From assembly GCA_002422685.1 (NCBI GenBank), contig DITC01000037.1, positions 6,636 through 70,635 of the forward strand: a DNA stretch of 64,000 nt. Reading direction: 5' to 3'. Every line of letters starts with the position of its first letter. Position 1 is the first letter of the stretch. The DNA is from Thauera sp. UBA6194 (lineage in GTDB: Bacteria; Pseudomonadota; Gammaproteobacteria; Burkholderiales; Rhodocyclaceae). Positions 1 through 7,378 of this stretch are shown one piece after another. The notes beneath the pieces are model-generated. The model was not told the DNA's origin, did not search any database, and saw only the letters and a list, made by a program, of their open reading frames with translations. The translations under genes were made by a program, and so were the position numbers.

Positions 1-716
1 AACGGCCGGCGCCGTTTGCCGGCACGGTGACGGTGGAATCCGACTGCGACGCGCCAGCCGCATCGGTGCCGCAACCGACCGACGACGGCGCGCCGCAACC
101 AGCCTTCGTACCTGCATCGCCGCAGATGGCGCAGGCCGACGACGGCGTCGATACCCTGCTGGAACTGTTCGACATGCCCAACGCAGCGCCGACCGCACCT
201 GGCGTGGAGGTCGAGCTGACGGTGCCGGGAAGCGTCGACGCACCTCTGGTGCTGTCTCCAGAAGACGCGCCTCCCCCTCCGTCCGCCCCCACACGATTTC
301 ATGCCACGAACGACGAAGGCACACCGGAAACGCCTTCCGGCGAGCATTTCGTCTCCTGGCTACGGCAGAGCATCACGAGCCGCAGGCTCATCATCAACGA
401 CGCCAAGGCACTGGTGCACAGCGTGGCCGATACGGCCTACCTAGTCAGTCCAGGAGTGTTCCAGCGCTACGCGCAGGAGCACCCGCAGACCGCCCGCCTC
501 GCCAAGCAGGAGAATCTGGCCGATTGGCAGTGGATACAGAAACGCTTCGAGAAGCTGCAACTGCACCGTAAGCAGGGTGACGGCCGGAACATCTGGACCT
601 GCGAGGTGACGGGGCCGCGCAAGTCGCGCAGGCTTCATGGCTACCTGCTGCGTGAGCCCAGTTCCCTGTTCGACGAGGTGCCCCCAAACAATCCCTATCT
701 CAGCGTACTGGGATGA
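1..716 (+). CDS. traI: TraI-type conjugative relaxase, C-terminal part (partial at left edge)
   Basis: The frame is open from the window edge, so only about 238 C-terminal residues are visible. The first 110 or so are Pro/Ala/Asp-rich linker. The last 120, starting near FVSWLRQSITSRRLIINDAK, resemble the C-terminal domain of MOB-H family TraI relaxases found in large ICEs; that domain follows the N-terminal HD-type relaxase domain, which is not seen here. Relaxases nick the transfer origin and lead the DNA strand into the mating channel. The gene ends 26 bp before the convergent xre gene. Family assignment is by recognition of the C-terminal block only. Confidence 0.7.
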   Translation, partial: RPAPFAGTVTVESDCDAPAASVPQPTDDGAPQPAFVPASPQMAQADDGVDTLLELFDMPNAAPTAPGVEVELTVPGSVDAPLVLSPEDAPPPPSAPTRFHATNDEGTPETPSGEHFVSWLRQSITSRRLIINDAKALVHSVADTAYLVSPGVFQRYAQEHPQTARLAKQENLADWQWIQKRFEKLQLHRKQGDGRNIWTCEVTGPRKSRRLHGYLLREPSSLFDEVPPNNPYLSVLG

Positions 717-742
717 ACCGTGAGCGCCGAACCCACACCCGT

Positions 743-1051
743 TCAACCCTGTTCCCGAGTGGCCTGGCGAAGCGACTTCAGGCCTTTCTCCGTTTCCGCG
801 ATCAGGCGTGCGGCCTCGCAGTTCAATGCTTCGGCGATCCGCAGGATGATCACGAGCGTCGGCATGTGCTCGCCACGCTCGATCTTGCCGATATGGGAAC
901 GCTCGATACCCGCCAGGTGGGCCAACGTCTCCTGGGCAATCTCCCGCTCGATCCGAAACGCACGGACAGCCATCCCGAACGCACGCGCTGGCTCCGCTTC
1001 GTAAGTGGTTGCTCCCTTGGGTCGGCCAGGCCGAATCGCTCGCTTCTGCAT
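743..1051 (-). CDS. XRE-family helix-turn-helix regulator
   Basis: This 102-residue protein has a basic N-terminus and one HTH_3 domain at about residues 26-85. The domain includes the motif AHLAGIERSHIGKIERGEHM (about 44-63) typical of phage Cro/CI-like repressors. It is convergent with traI and divergent from the LysR-like gene that lies beyond the transposon. An AT-rich palindrome sits 29 bp upstream of its start and could be an autoregulatory operator. Such regulators commonly control transfer or excision of ICEs. Its target genes cannot be read from the sequence. Confidence 0.8.
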   Translation of the reverse strand: MQKRAIRPGRPKGATTYEAEPARAFGMAVRAFRIEREIAQETLAHLAGIERSHIGKIERGEHMPTLVIILRIAEALNCEAARLIAETEKGLKSLRQATREQG

Positions 1052-1079
1052 CCGCGGAAGCGTCGGACACTAAGCTACG

Positions 1080-1094
1080 TTAAACCACGTTTAA
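1080..1094. promoter_or_regulatory. Palindrome, possible XRE operator
   Basis: TTAAAC and GTTTAA form a perfect inverted repeat around a CAC centre, in the short AT-rich gap upstream of the xre start. Position and symmetry fit a repressor operator. Binding is inferred only. Confidence 0.35.
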
Positions 1095-1128
1095 TTTAAC
1101 TCATCATGCTATGATTCCAAGGGCGGTA

Positions 1129-1133
1129 AGTGC
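1129..1133. repeat. Target-site duplication, left copy
   Basis: AGTGC lies directly outside the left inverted repeat and is matched by AGTGC at 6006-6010. A 5-bp duplication is what Tn7, Tn5053 and Tn402 relatives produce. Confidence 0.9.
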
Positions 1134-1200
1134 TGTCGTTTTCCGCTAAAGGCTGGACTCTGTCCGTTAAAGCTGGACTCGCCCGCTAATTCCTGGACTC
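1134..1200 (+). repeat. Left transposon end: 26-bp inverted repeat plus three transposase-binding-like repeats
   Basis: The terminal repeat is 1134-1159. Three related motifs follow at 1143-1160 (CCGCTAAAGGCTGGACTC), 1164-1180 (CCGTTAAAGCTGGACTC) and 1183-1200 (CCGCTAATTCCTGGACTC), spaced 19-21 bp. Arrays like this are TnsB/TniA binding sites in Tn7 relatives. The third copy covers the stop codon of tniQ. Confidence 0.85.
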
Positions 1201-2679
1201 GGCATGGTCAGGAAGTGACGTAGAGGTTCTTACTTTGGGGAGAAGGCTTTGAGCTGCACTCACCGAGATGTTCAGATCAAACCGCCGCGCGATCTCACCG
1301 CGCACATGGTCTGCACGCCAACCCGTTCGAGGCGACAGGAGCCAGGTCGCCGAGGCCAGCCATTGCCTGATCTCGTGCGCCTGGTCCGGCGTCAGGTCGC
1401 ACACGCGCGCCGGCTTCTCGATGACCATGTGGATGCCGTAGGTGACGGCAACTTCAATCCACCTCTCTATGGTCTCGGGCTTCAAGCCTGCCCAGGCAGC
1501 GGCCTCCTCAATGCTGCGCCCCTCGGCCAGCATGGCAAACACCACCAGCCGTTCGGTGTACCCCTGGCGGCGTTCATTTCTGGCCATCGCCCTGAAGTCC
1601 ATGCCCGAGGCAACGAGACGGCCGAGCCACCCACGCCAGTTTTCCTCGGTGACCTCCCGCTGCCGGTAGTTGCTCGCAGACCCCAGCAGGCCGCGAGCGC
1701 GCTGACGCAATCCATCGTCCACGTCGGGCAGCCGATCGAGAAGGTCCTCAACGCCAGGGGCGTGCAGGCCCTCCAGCATCTGTTCAAGACGGATCGGCCA
1801 ATCGGCCATCAACCACGCCAGCGTCAGCAGCGTTCCATCGTTGGACGGCCATTCGATACGCAAGCGATCATTGGCGGCCATATCGAGATCGCGCAGGATG
1901 CGTTCGAACAGCCGCTCGCGGTGATAGTCGGCCGTCTGCCACCACATCGCGCCTGCGATCAGATCGACGATCACCGTGAAGGTGGCCCAATCGACATGTC
2001 CCAAGCCGGGCAGGACAGCGGCACCATGACGCTTCATGTCCAGCAATTGGCCTTGCAGCCCGATGACCGCCGGGCTGGCCGCTGGAGCGCCCAGTTGGCG
2101 CCATGGGGTACCACAGCGGCGGCAGCGATCCATGACGACCACGTCCCGGCCGCTCAAGTCTGCGATCCGCAACTCTGCGGAGCAGACGGGGCATCGGTGC
2201 ACCAGTCTGCACTGGTGATGGGCGCAAGCCGCCTGCCACCCGATCATCCAATCGCGCCGCACATACGGATGCTCGTCTTCGGCCAGGCAGCGCAGGCACC
2301 CCACGACGAAGCGGTCCGTGGCATGCCGCGCGGGCGGATGAAGGGTGTATTGCGCGCTCAATCGGCGCTGGTGTTCATCCAGTCTTGCCTGGGGCCAGTC
2401 GGCCAGGGTCATGGCCTCAAGCTGTTCGAGGCTGACCCCGGTCCCAGCAGCGACGATGGCAAGTTGTTCTTTGCTGGGTCGGCGCCACCACTACGCATCG
2501 CTGCGGCTGTCAATTCCGAACCCATGGCGGATGAACGCCAACGGAGGCAGGCCGATCTTCGCTGCAAGGCGGCAGAGCCACGACACCAATGCTTCGTCAG
2601 GCATCGGCTCGATGTAGACCGGAATGGGTCGGCGCGCAGAGACCAGCCTGGCTTGTACTTCAACGGGATAGAGCGTCAC
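1186..2679 (-). pseudogene. tniQ: TniQ/TnsD-family target-selection protein, interrupted by an in-frame TAG
   Basis: Translation starts at a GTG that overlaps the tniB stop (GTGA) and gives the normal TniQ N-terminus, including MPDEALVSWLCRLAAKIGLP. After 62 residues the frame meets TAG at 2491-2493. It then continues without frameshift for a further 434 residues, including a zinc-finger-like cluster (CAHHQCRLVHRCPVC, then CRRCG). The full product would be about 496 residues. An internal ATG at 2412 could begin a 408-residue protein, but it would lack the TniQ signature. TniQ proteins choose the target site and work with the TniB/TnsC ATPase. Without readthrough or suppression the protein is probably inactive. 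Confidence 0.85.
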
Positions 2680-3578
2680 ACGGCCACACGTCTGCGGCCC
2701 GTGGGTGAGATGAACCCGGACTTCTCGATCAGGCGCGGCGAGATCGCTTCTGCGCCGGACGTAACTGCAACGGCAGCGGCGCGCGTGATGATCGAGACGA
2801 TCTCGCCCAGCACACCCTCGGACAGCGCAAAGATCTTCCCCGCAAGGGCGGGCTGCGCCAGCCCGGACGGCTTGCGCAGCGGCAGCAGCGCCTCCAGCGT
2901 GCTGAGCAGCCGACGATACGCCTCGTCTTCTTCCCACAGCGGCAGCGCCAAGGGCTCGAAGCGATTGGCAAGTTGGTCATCGCTGCGGATGGCCCGCAAT
3001 GCCTCGGCGGTACCGACACCAACCAGTGGTATCTGCAATTCATTGCCGAGCCACCGCAGCAGGTTGAGCAGCCGCCGCTGCTGCGACACGGGACCGGAGA
3101 GGATGTTGTGCATTTCGTCGATCACGAGCAGACGCACGTCGGTTGCACGCATCAGGCGCACCGCCAGGCTCTGCTGCGCGGCGACCTTTTCCTTGGACCA
3201 GTTGTGCATGCCCAATTCGTCGAGGATGGCGCCGAAGAAGCGCCTCTCATCGGGGCCAGCCGGCATCTGCATCTTCAGTACCGGCACGCGGGCAACGCCA
3301 TCCTCGGCATCCACCGCAGCGGTGGGCGGATGGCTGCGCCGGAATTTCTCGACGATCATGGTCTTGCCGTTGTTCGTCGGCCCGACCAGGAGCAGATTCG
3401 GCATCCGGGTCCGCTTCGGGAACGACATCACATCCTCGATCGCCGCCAACGCGGCCTGCGCCCGTGCGTAGCCGATCCACCGATCCGTGCGGATACGGCG
3501 AACCCGTGACGGCGCGTCTTCGTCCGCCCATGCGCGCGCATTGGGGTGCAGGTGTGGATAGTCGCCGCTCAATTCCAC
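2676..3578 (-). CDS. tniB: TniB/TnsC-like AAA+ transposition ATPase
   Basis: This 300-residue AAA+ protein has a Walker A motif GPTNNGKT at residues 66-73 and a Walker B motif LVIDE at about 151-155, followed by a sensor region typical of TniB. In Tn7-type systems the ATPase links the target selector (TniQ/TnsD) to the transposase and gives target immunity. Its start overlaps the end of tniA by 10 bp and its stop overlaps the tniQ GTG, so the genes are translationally coupled. The length is normal for TniB, and no defect is visible. Confidence 0.93.
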   Translation of the reverse strand: MELSGDYPHLHPNARAWADEDAPSRVRRIRTDRWIGYARAQAALAAIEDVMSFPKRTRMPNLLLVGPTNNGKTMIVEKFRRSHPPTAAVDAEDGVARVPVLKMQMPAGPDERRFFGAILDELGMHNWSKEKVAAQQSLAVRLMRATDVRLLVIDEMHNILSGPVSQQRRLLNLLRWLGNELQIPLVGVGTAEALRAIRSDDQLANRFEPLALPLWEEDEAYRRLLSTLEALLPLRKPSGLAQPALAGKIFALSEGVLGEIVSIITRAAAVAVTSGAEAISPRLIEKSGFISPTGRRRVAV

Positions 3579-5242
3579 TCCTCGAACGGGAACATCTGCT
3601 CATGCGGCTGTTGCCCGTCAGCAGGCGGGTCGTTGGGCTCAGGAGACGCGGCAGCAGTGATTGGCGCGGCGACGGCCTGCTTGCGCCCAATCATGCGCCG
3701 ACGCTCCTTTTGCCGGCGAGCGGCTTTGCTGGTGTGCGCCGCCTGGTCCGCAATCTCGCGCATGGCTTCCACCGCGCGGAAGATCGCGGCTTCATCGACA
3801 TGTGCATGGCCTTGCTCGCGCAGCCGCTTGAGCACTGCCCGGTGTTCCCACAGGCTGATCGGCGGGCGCCGCAAGTCACGGTAGGTCAGGTCGTAGTAGG
3901 TTCCATCCGGCCCCAGCAAGTAGATACGGCTCAGGTCGCGTGGATCGAAGCGGACGATCATCGGCTCGGCATGCCCGATCCAGGTGGACAGCACGTCCGA
4001 CCAGTAGCCGATGGAGTGCAGCGACACGCCATCGCGCCGCACGAGGCGCCGCGCAATGGGCAGGAAGTCGATCAGGAAGCGCCGTGGATCGCTCACCGGC
4101 GTTGGACTGCCGCGGCCGAGGACCTGATCGTCGCCCGAGATGCCTTTCTCCCAGGCCACCAGCGGCGGCACGCCCAGCCCCCGATGCACTTCGCGGTGAT
4201 ACACGCCGGCGATGGCGTGCCCCAGCCACCGCTCGACTTCTTCCAGGGTCATCACGGCGCTCTTGGAAGGGTCGAGATCGCCCTTGGCCTGCACGTTGGA
4301 GAAGGTCGTTCCCGGCAGCAGGTGGACCTTGCCCATCATCGTGCCGATCAGCCGTTCGATGTGGCCGCCGTAATGCGGCGTGCGCACCGGCCGATGGTCG
4401 ATGGCGATGCCATGCTGTTCGCAACCGCGTCGCAGCGCCTCGGAGCGGAACTCCTTGGCGTTGTCCAGGTGCAAGCGTTCGGGGATGCCATGCACAGGCC
4501 AGGCCCCATCGATTCCGCGCTCGGCCAACCAGGCATCCTTGGGCAATGCGGCCTGGCTGATGCACAGCGCCACCGATGTCGCCGATGGCGGCTCCAGCGA
4601 CAGATGCAGTCCGGCCACGCAGCGCGTGCAGACATCGATGGCGAGCGTCAGCCAGGGCCGCCGGATCGGTTCGCGCGTCTGGCTGTCCACCACGATCACA
4701 TCGACCAGCGTGTGGTCGATCTGCACCAGCGACAGTGGCCAGGGGGCTTCCAGCGACCCGGCCGCCGGCGCGAACCGATCACGGGCGGCCTTGCGGCCAT
4801 GGCGCTGAGCGGTCACTTCCGAAGCCGGGCGGGCATTCAGCCGGCGCTCGATCGCTCCCCGGCTGGGCAGCGCCAGACCCGCCGCATGACATCGGATATG
4901 GACGTGCGCGACCAGATCCGACACTCTCGGCCGCTGCCGCGTCAGGTACATCTCCTCCGTGACCTGGTTGATGATCGCGACCACTTCCGGGGCCAGCATC
5001 GACTTGCCTTGCTTACGGCCGCGTTGCTGCGGCAGCAGACTGGTCAATTGCGGAGCGGCGAGGTAGCGCGCCAGCAAGTCGTAGGTCGAGCTGACGCTGC
5101 ATCCGATCTGGCTCGCCGCCTGGGCCACATCCTCGCGCGTGCGCTCGGTGGCTTTGGCCAGGCGACGGATCACGGCCAGCCGGTCGCGTGCCTTGGCCCA
5201 ATCAGCCTCGCTGACTTGCGTGAGGTCGACGGCTGCGGTCAT
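3569..5242 (-). CDS. tniA: TniA/TnsB-type DDE transposase
   Basis: This 557-residue rve-superfamily transposase carries the catalytic triad D176 (in VQIDHT), D260 (in HLDNAKEF) and E296 (in YGGHIERL), a D,D(35)E spacing. N-terminal helix-turn-helix segments at about 20-140 should bind the end repeats, and a beta-barrel-like C-terminal domain follows the core. TniA/TnsB cuts and joins the 3' ends of the element. The start overlaps the tnsA stop (ATGA). All key residues are present, so the transposase itself appears intact. Confidence 0.95.
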   Translation of the reverse strand: MTAAVDLTQVSEADWAKARDRLAVIRRLAKATERTREDVAQAASQIGCSVSSTYDLLARYLAAPQLTSLLPQQRGRKQGKSMLAPEVVAIINQVTEEMYLTRQRPRVSDLVAHVHIRCHAAGLALPSRGAIERRLNARPASEVTAQRHGRKAARDRFAPAAGSLEAPWPLSLVQIDHTLVDVIVVDSQTREPIRRPWLTLAIDVCTRCVAGLHLSLEPPSATSVALCISQAALPKDAWLAERGIDGAWPVHGIPERLHLDNAKEFRSEALRRGCEQHGIAIDHRPVRTPHYGGHIERLIGTMMGKVHLLPGTTFSNVQAKGDLDPSKSAVMTLEEVERWLGHAIAGVYHREVHRGLGVPPLVAWEKGISGDDQVLGRGSPTPVSDPRRFLIDFLPIARRLVRRDGVSLHSIGYWSDVLSTWIGHAEPMIVRFDPRDLSRIYLLGPDGTYYDLTYRDLRRPPISLWEHRAVLKRLREQGHAHVDEAAIFRAVEAMREIADQAAHTSKAARRQKERRRMIGRKQAVAAPITAAASPEPNDPPADGQQPHEQMFPFEEWN

Positions 5243-5856
5243 GTCGCCCGCACGGGGCTGCTGGCAAGCAGAGCCGCCGACAGGTCATCAACCAGCAACC
5301 GGCCCTGCGCGAGCATCCGCCAGATGGTGGCGAGCGCCAACGGGCGCTCAAGCCGCGCTGCCGAGACGAGCTGCCCGATGGTCGGCGCGCGCAGCGACTT
5401 CAACGCCGCCAACACGGCATCGCACGCCGCCACGTCCAGCGGAGCCGAGCGCAGCGGGATCAATCGCAGCGCATTCTCCAGCTCCACACCGCGAATGCCG
5501 CGCTCCGTGGCAATGCGGAAGGTCGCACCGTTCGCGTGCGCCCATTCGCGCGCCGCCTCGAATGCCGGGCGCAGCCTGACCCATTGCATGCGCAGATCCG
5601 TGCGGTACTTGATCTCGACCAGTTCGCGTCGTCCATCGCTCCAGGACACGAGGAAGTCCGGTGTGTACCGCCGGGACTGGCCCGCATCCTTGAATTGGAT
5701 CGTCTCGGGCTGCGAAACCAGCTCGGCGGCCGGGTCGCGGAACTGGGTCAGCAACACAAAGTCCCGTTCAAGCGCGCTCTCGTGTTCGACGGCCTTCTGC
5801 CGCACCGGCTGGAAGCCGGTGATGTGGGAGCGCCTGCTCAACGGGATTTGCCTCAT
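5239..5856 (-). CDS. tnsA: TnsA-like endonuclease of the transposon
   Basis: This 205-residue protein has a TnsA-type restriction-endonuclease fold signature. Likely catalytic residues are an acidic residue near E26 or E30, D67 in RRYTPDF, and E81/K83 in VEIKY. A C-terminal segment (about 100-200) resembles the TnsA C-terminal helical domain. TnsA cuts the 5' strands so that the element moves by cut-and-paste rather than by cointegrate formation. Its presence agrees with the lack of a resolvase and res site here, since TnsA-less Tn402 relatives need one. It is the first gene of the transposition operon, about 27 bp inside the innermost right-end repeat. Confidence 0.85.
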   Translation of the reverse strand: MRQIPLSRRSHITGFQPVRQKAVEHESALERDFVLLTQFRDPAAELVSQPETIQFKDAGQSRRYTPDFLVSWSDGRRELVEIKYRTDLRMQWVRLRPAFEAAREWAHANGATFRIATERGIRGVELENALRLIPLRSAPLDVAACDAVLAALKSLRAPTIGQLVSAARLERPLALATIWRMLAQGRLLVDDLSAALLASSPVRAT

Positions 5857-5882
5857 TCCGTCATCCAGTTGGTTGTTCGGTC

Positions 5883-6005
5883 AGTCCAACTTTAACGGAA
5901 ATTTAGCCCTGATTCCAGGAATTAACGGAAATCAGAATCTGCCGTGAAAGGCTAGAACAAGGGAACCAACATGCTTTCCAGTCCAGCCTTTAGCGGAAAA
6001 CGACA
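5883..6005 (-). repeat. Right transposon end: 26-bp inverted repeat plus internal binding-like repeats
   Basis: The terminal repeat is 5980-6005, identical over 26 bp to the left end. Read from this end inward, the three motifs occur at 5980-5996, 5911-5928 and 5883-5898. The internal ones are on the same strand as the terminal one (CCGTTAATTCCTGGAATC and CCGTTAAAGTTGGACT). The first gap is about 50 bp, wider than at the left end. The same stretch must hold the promoter of the tnsA-tniABQ operon; I could not identify it with confidence. Confidence 0.8.
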
Positions 6006-6010
6006 AGTGC
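6006..6010. repeat. Target-site duplication, right copy
   Basis: AGTGC directly follows the right inverted repeat and matches 1129-1133. Confidence 0.9.
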
Positions 6011-6038
6011 TCTATCAGCCCCTTCCGGACAGCCTGTC

Positions 6039-6680
6039 ATGCCTTTCGACCGTGGCCCTGCCCCGCTGCAGATCGCCGTCACCGCCGGTGCCTTGACGCC
6101 GCTTCTGGCGACATTACTGGCCAGGCAGCGCGCGGAAGAGCCGGAGACGCCCGTGCGACTCGTCGAAACCACTGTGGCGGATCAGTGCTGGGGGCTGGAA
6201 GAGGGCCGCTACTGCCTGGGGCTTTCCACGACGCCAGACTTGCTGAGGCATCCCCTGCAGTCGGTCGCGCTGTGGCAGGACGAACTGGCCGTTGCCGTCC
6301 CGCCCCGCTCGCCGCTATTGGCCCTTGCCGAAATACCCTTGCACGAAGCCGTCCAACATCCCCTGATCCTGTGGCACCGGGAAGACCACGAAGCCCCCGG
6401 CCCGCAGATCGAGTCGCTGCTGGCCTCGGTGGACATGGAACTCGTCGTGCAGCGGGTAGCCTCCTTCGAGCTGATGGCCGTCCTGGTTGCCGCAGGCTAT
6501 GGAATTGGCTTCCACACGAAGTTCCGGCTCAGCGCATCACGCCGACTGGACATCGTGATGCGGTCGCTCGCCGGCGAGCCTCACCCTGTGACCACCTACC
6601 TGGTTCACTCCTGCCAGCCCCGTCCCGCCGCAGTTGACCGCCTCATCCAGCGAGCCCGCACCATCCAGGCACCGCATTGA
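6039..6680 (+). CDS. LysR-type substrate-binding domain protein without DNA-binding domain; 5' end probably split by the transposon
   Basis: The 213 residues match the effector-binding domain of LysR regulators (two alpha/beta lobes), with typical phrases such as DELAVAVPPRSPLLAL and GYGIGFHTK. The usual N-terminal helix-turn-helix is absent. If the transposon and one AGTGC copy are removed, the frame extends upstream in phase to an ATG at 1111, adding 17 residues that still contain no HTH. The ancestral protein was therefore already a stand-alone sensor domain, divergent from the xre gene. The remaining ATG has only a weak ribosome-binding site, so expression now is doubtful. Confidence 0.65.
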   Translation: MPFDRGPAPLQIAVTAGALTPLLATLLARQRAEEPETPVRLVETTVADQCWGLEEGRYCLGLSTTPDLLRHPLQSVALWQDELAVAVPPRSPLLALAEIPLHEAVQHPLILWHREDHEAPGPQIESLLASVDMELVVQRVASFELMAVLVAAGYGIGFHTKFRLSASRRLDIVMRSLAGEPHPVTTYLVHSCQPRPAAVDRLIQRARTIQAPH

Positions 6681-6834
6681 GTCAAACTGCCGAGCGGTTG
6701 GCCGATGCCCAGCCGGATAGAGTAAAAAGAGTTGCTCTTGAACAGGCGGAAGCCCAAGCCTCGTGGCGCACACCTTTCTCCTCACGCTCGGACAGCGGCG
6801 ACACGCCGTGCTGTCGGCCAAAATCAGACGCCGT

Positions 6835-7149
6835 TCAGGCTGCCTTCTTGCGAGAGGCTGCCGGTGCGGGTGCAACATCGACACGCTCCCGCAGTTCCTT
6901 ACCCGACTTGAAGTGCGGCACGTGCTTCCCAGGCACAAGCACCGTCTCACCCGACTTGGGGTTGCGGCCCACACGCGGCGGCCGGTAGTTCCGCGAGAAG
7001 CTGCCGAAGCCGCGAATCTCGATGCGGCTGCCCTGGATGAGCGCATCGGTCATCGCACCGAGCATCACCTTCACCGCCTCCTCTGCGTCCTTTACGACAA
7101 GCTGCGGGAAGCGCTGCGCCAACCGGTCGATGAGTTCAGATCTCGTCAT
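6835..7149 (-). CDS. ihfB: Integration host factor beta subunit-like DNA-bending protein
   Basis: This 104-residue DNABII-family protein has the beta-arm sequence FSRNYRPPRVGRNPKSGETV (about 50-69) and the start MTRSELIDRL of IHF-beta, plus a short Ala/Lys tail. IHF bends DNA at recombination sites, promoters and transfer origins. Chromosomal ihfB normally sits beside rpsA; this copy stands alone between the LysR-like gene and the putative att junction, so it is probably carried by the ICE. An extended -10 sequence ends only 6 bases before the ATG and no Shine-Dalgarno is visible. Confidence 0.88.
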   Translation of the reverse strand: MTRSELIDRLAQRFPQLVVKDAEEAVKVMLGAMTDALIQGSRIEIRGFGSFSRNYRPPRVGRNPKSGETVLVPGKHVPHFKSGKELRERVDVAPAPAASRKKAA

Positions 7150-7155
7150 CCGGTG

Positions 7156-7164
7156 ATTATATCA
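7156..7164 (-). promoter_or_regulatory. Extended -10 element upstream of the IHF-beta gene
   Basis: On the minus strand the sequence reads TGATATAAT, a perfect extended -10, with no good -35. It is separated from the ATG by CACCGG only, which places the likely transcription start at or next to the start codon. Confidence 0.4.
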
Positions 7165-7261
7165 ATAGAAACAATGACCTTTGCACGATCAAGCCAGCCG
7201 CACACTTGAACCGTATGCGTTTGCAGCTCGGACGCCAGACACAGCATTAATGTAAATCTTC

Positions 7262-7378
7262 GTGTCGTTGATTCCGGCGTTTGATGATGACCGGGTGCTT
7301 CCGCCAGAGGCCATTAAAGAACCTCTGAAGCCGGTCTATCTTGAGTACATCCATGAGTACATCAGATTTATCGAATGA
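7262..7378 (+). CDS. Possible 38-residue small protein or gene remnant
   Basis: A GTG-initiated frame encodes 38 residues, including LIPAFDDDRVLPPEAIKEPL, and ends in a TGA just before the AT-rich palindrome. The segment looks protein-like and is less GC-rich than the core genes. It loosely recalls the N-terminus of small proteins that begin with a FDxxxxLPP pattern, but I cannot assign it. It may be the truncated start of a gene cut by the element. No clear ribosome-binding site is visible. The gene-free gap around it (7150-7596) also holds direct repeats, the att-like segment, a terminator and a REP pair. Confidence 0.3.
   Translation: MSLIPAFDDDRVLPPEAIKEPLKPVYLEYIHEYIRFIE

Larger units (their letters stand above)
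1134..6005 (-). mobile_element. Tn7/Tn5053-like transposon encoding TnsA-, TniA-, TniB- and TniQ-type proteins
   Basis: This 4,872-bp element is bounded by identical 26-bp inverted repeats that start TGTCGTTTTC, with 5-bp target duplications on each side. It encodes, in transcription order on the minus strand, a TnsA-like endonuclease, a DDE transposase, an AAA+ ATPase and a TniQ target selector. The first ten terminal bases resemble the TGTCRTTTTC ends of Tn402/Tn5053. Those elements lack tnsA, so the gene set is closer to Tn7 and to the Tn6022-type backbones of Acinetobacter. There is no cargo, resolvase or inverted-repeat-bounded passenger. The perfect ends suggest a recent insertion, but tniQ contains a stop codon. 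Confidence 0.93.

Noticed and set aside
1186..2412. A separate intact 408-residue protein starting at ATG 2412
   Set aside because: It would lack the TniQ N-terminal signature that is present in the same frame upstream of the TAG; a broken tniQ explains the data better.
1249..3471. A 740-codon open frame on the plus strand opposite tniQ and tniB
   Set aside because: It is antisense to two recognised transposition genes, has no family resemblance and is a by-product of high GC content.
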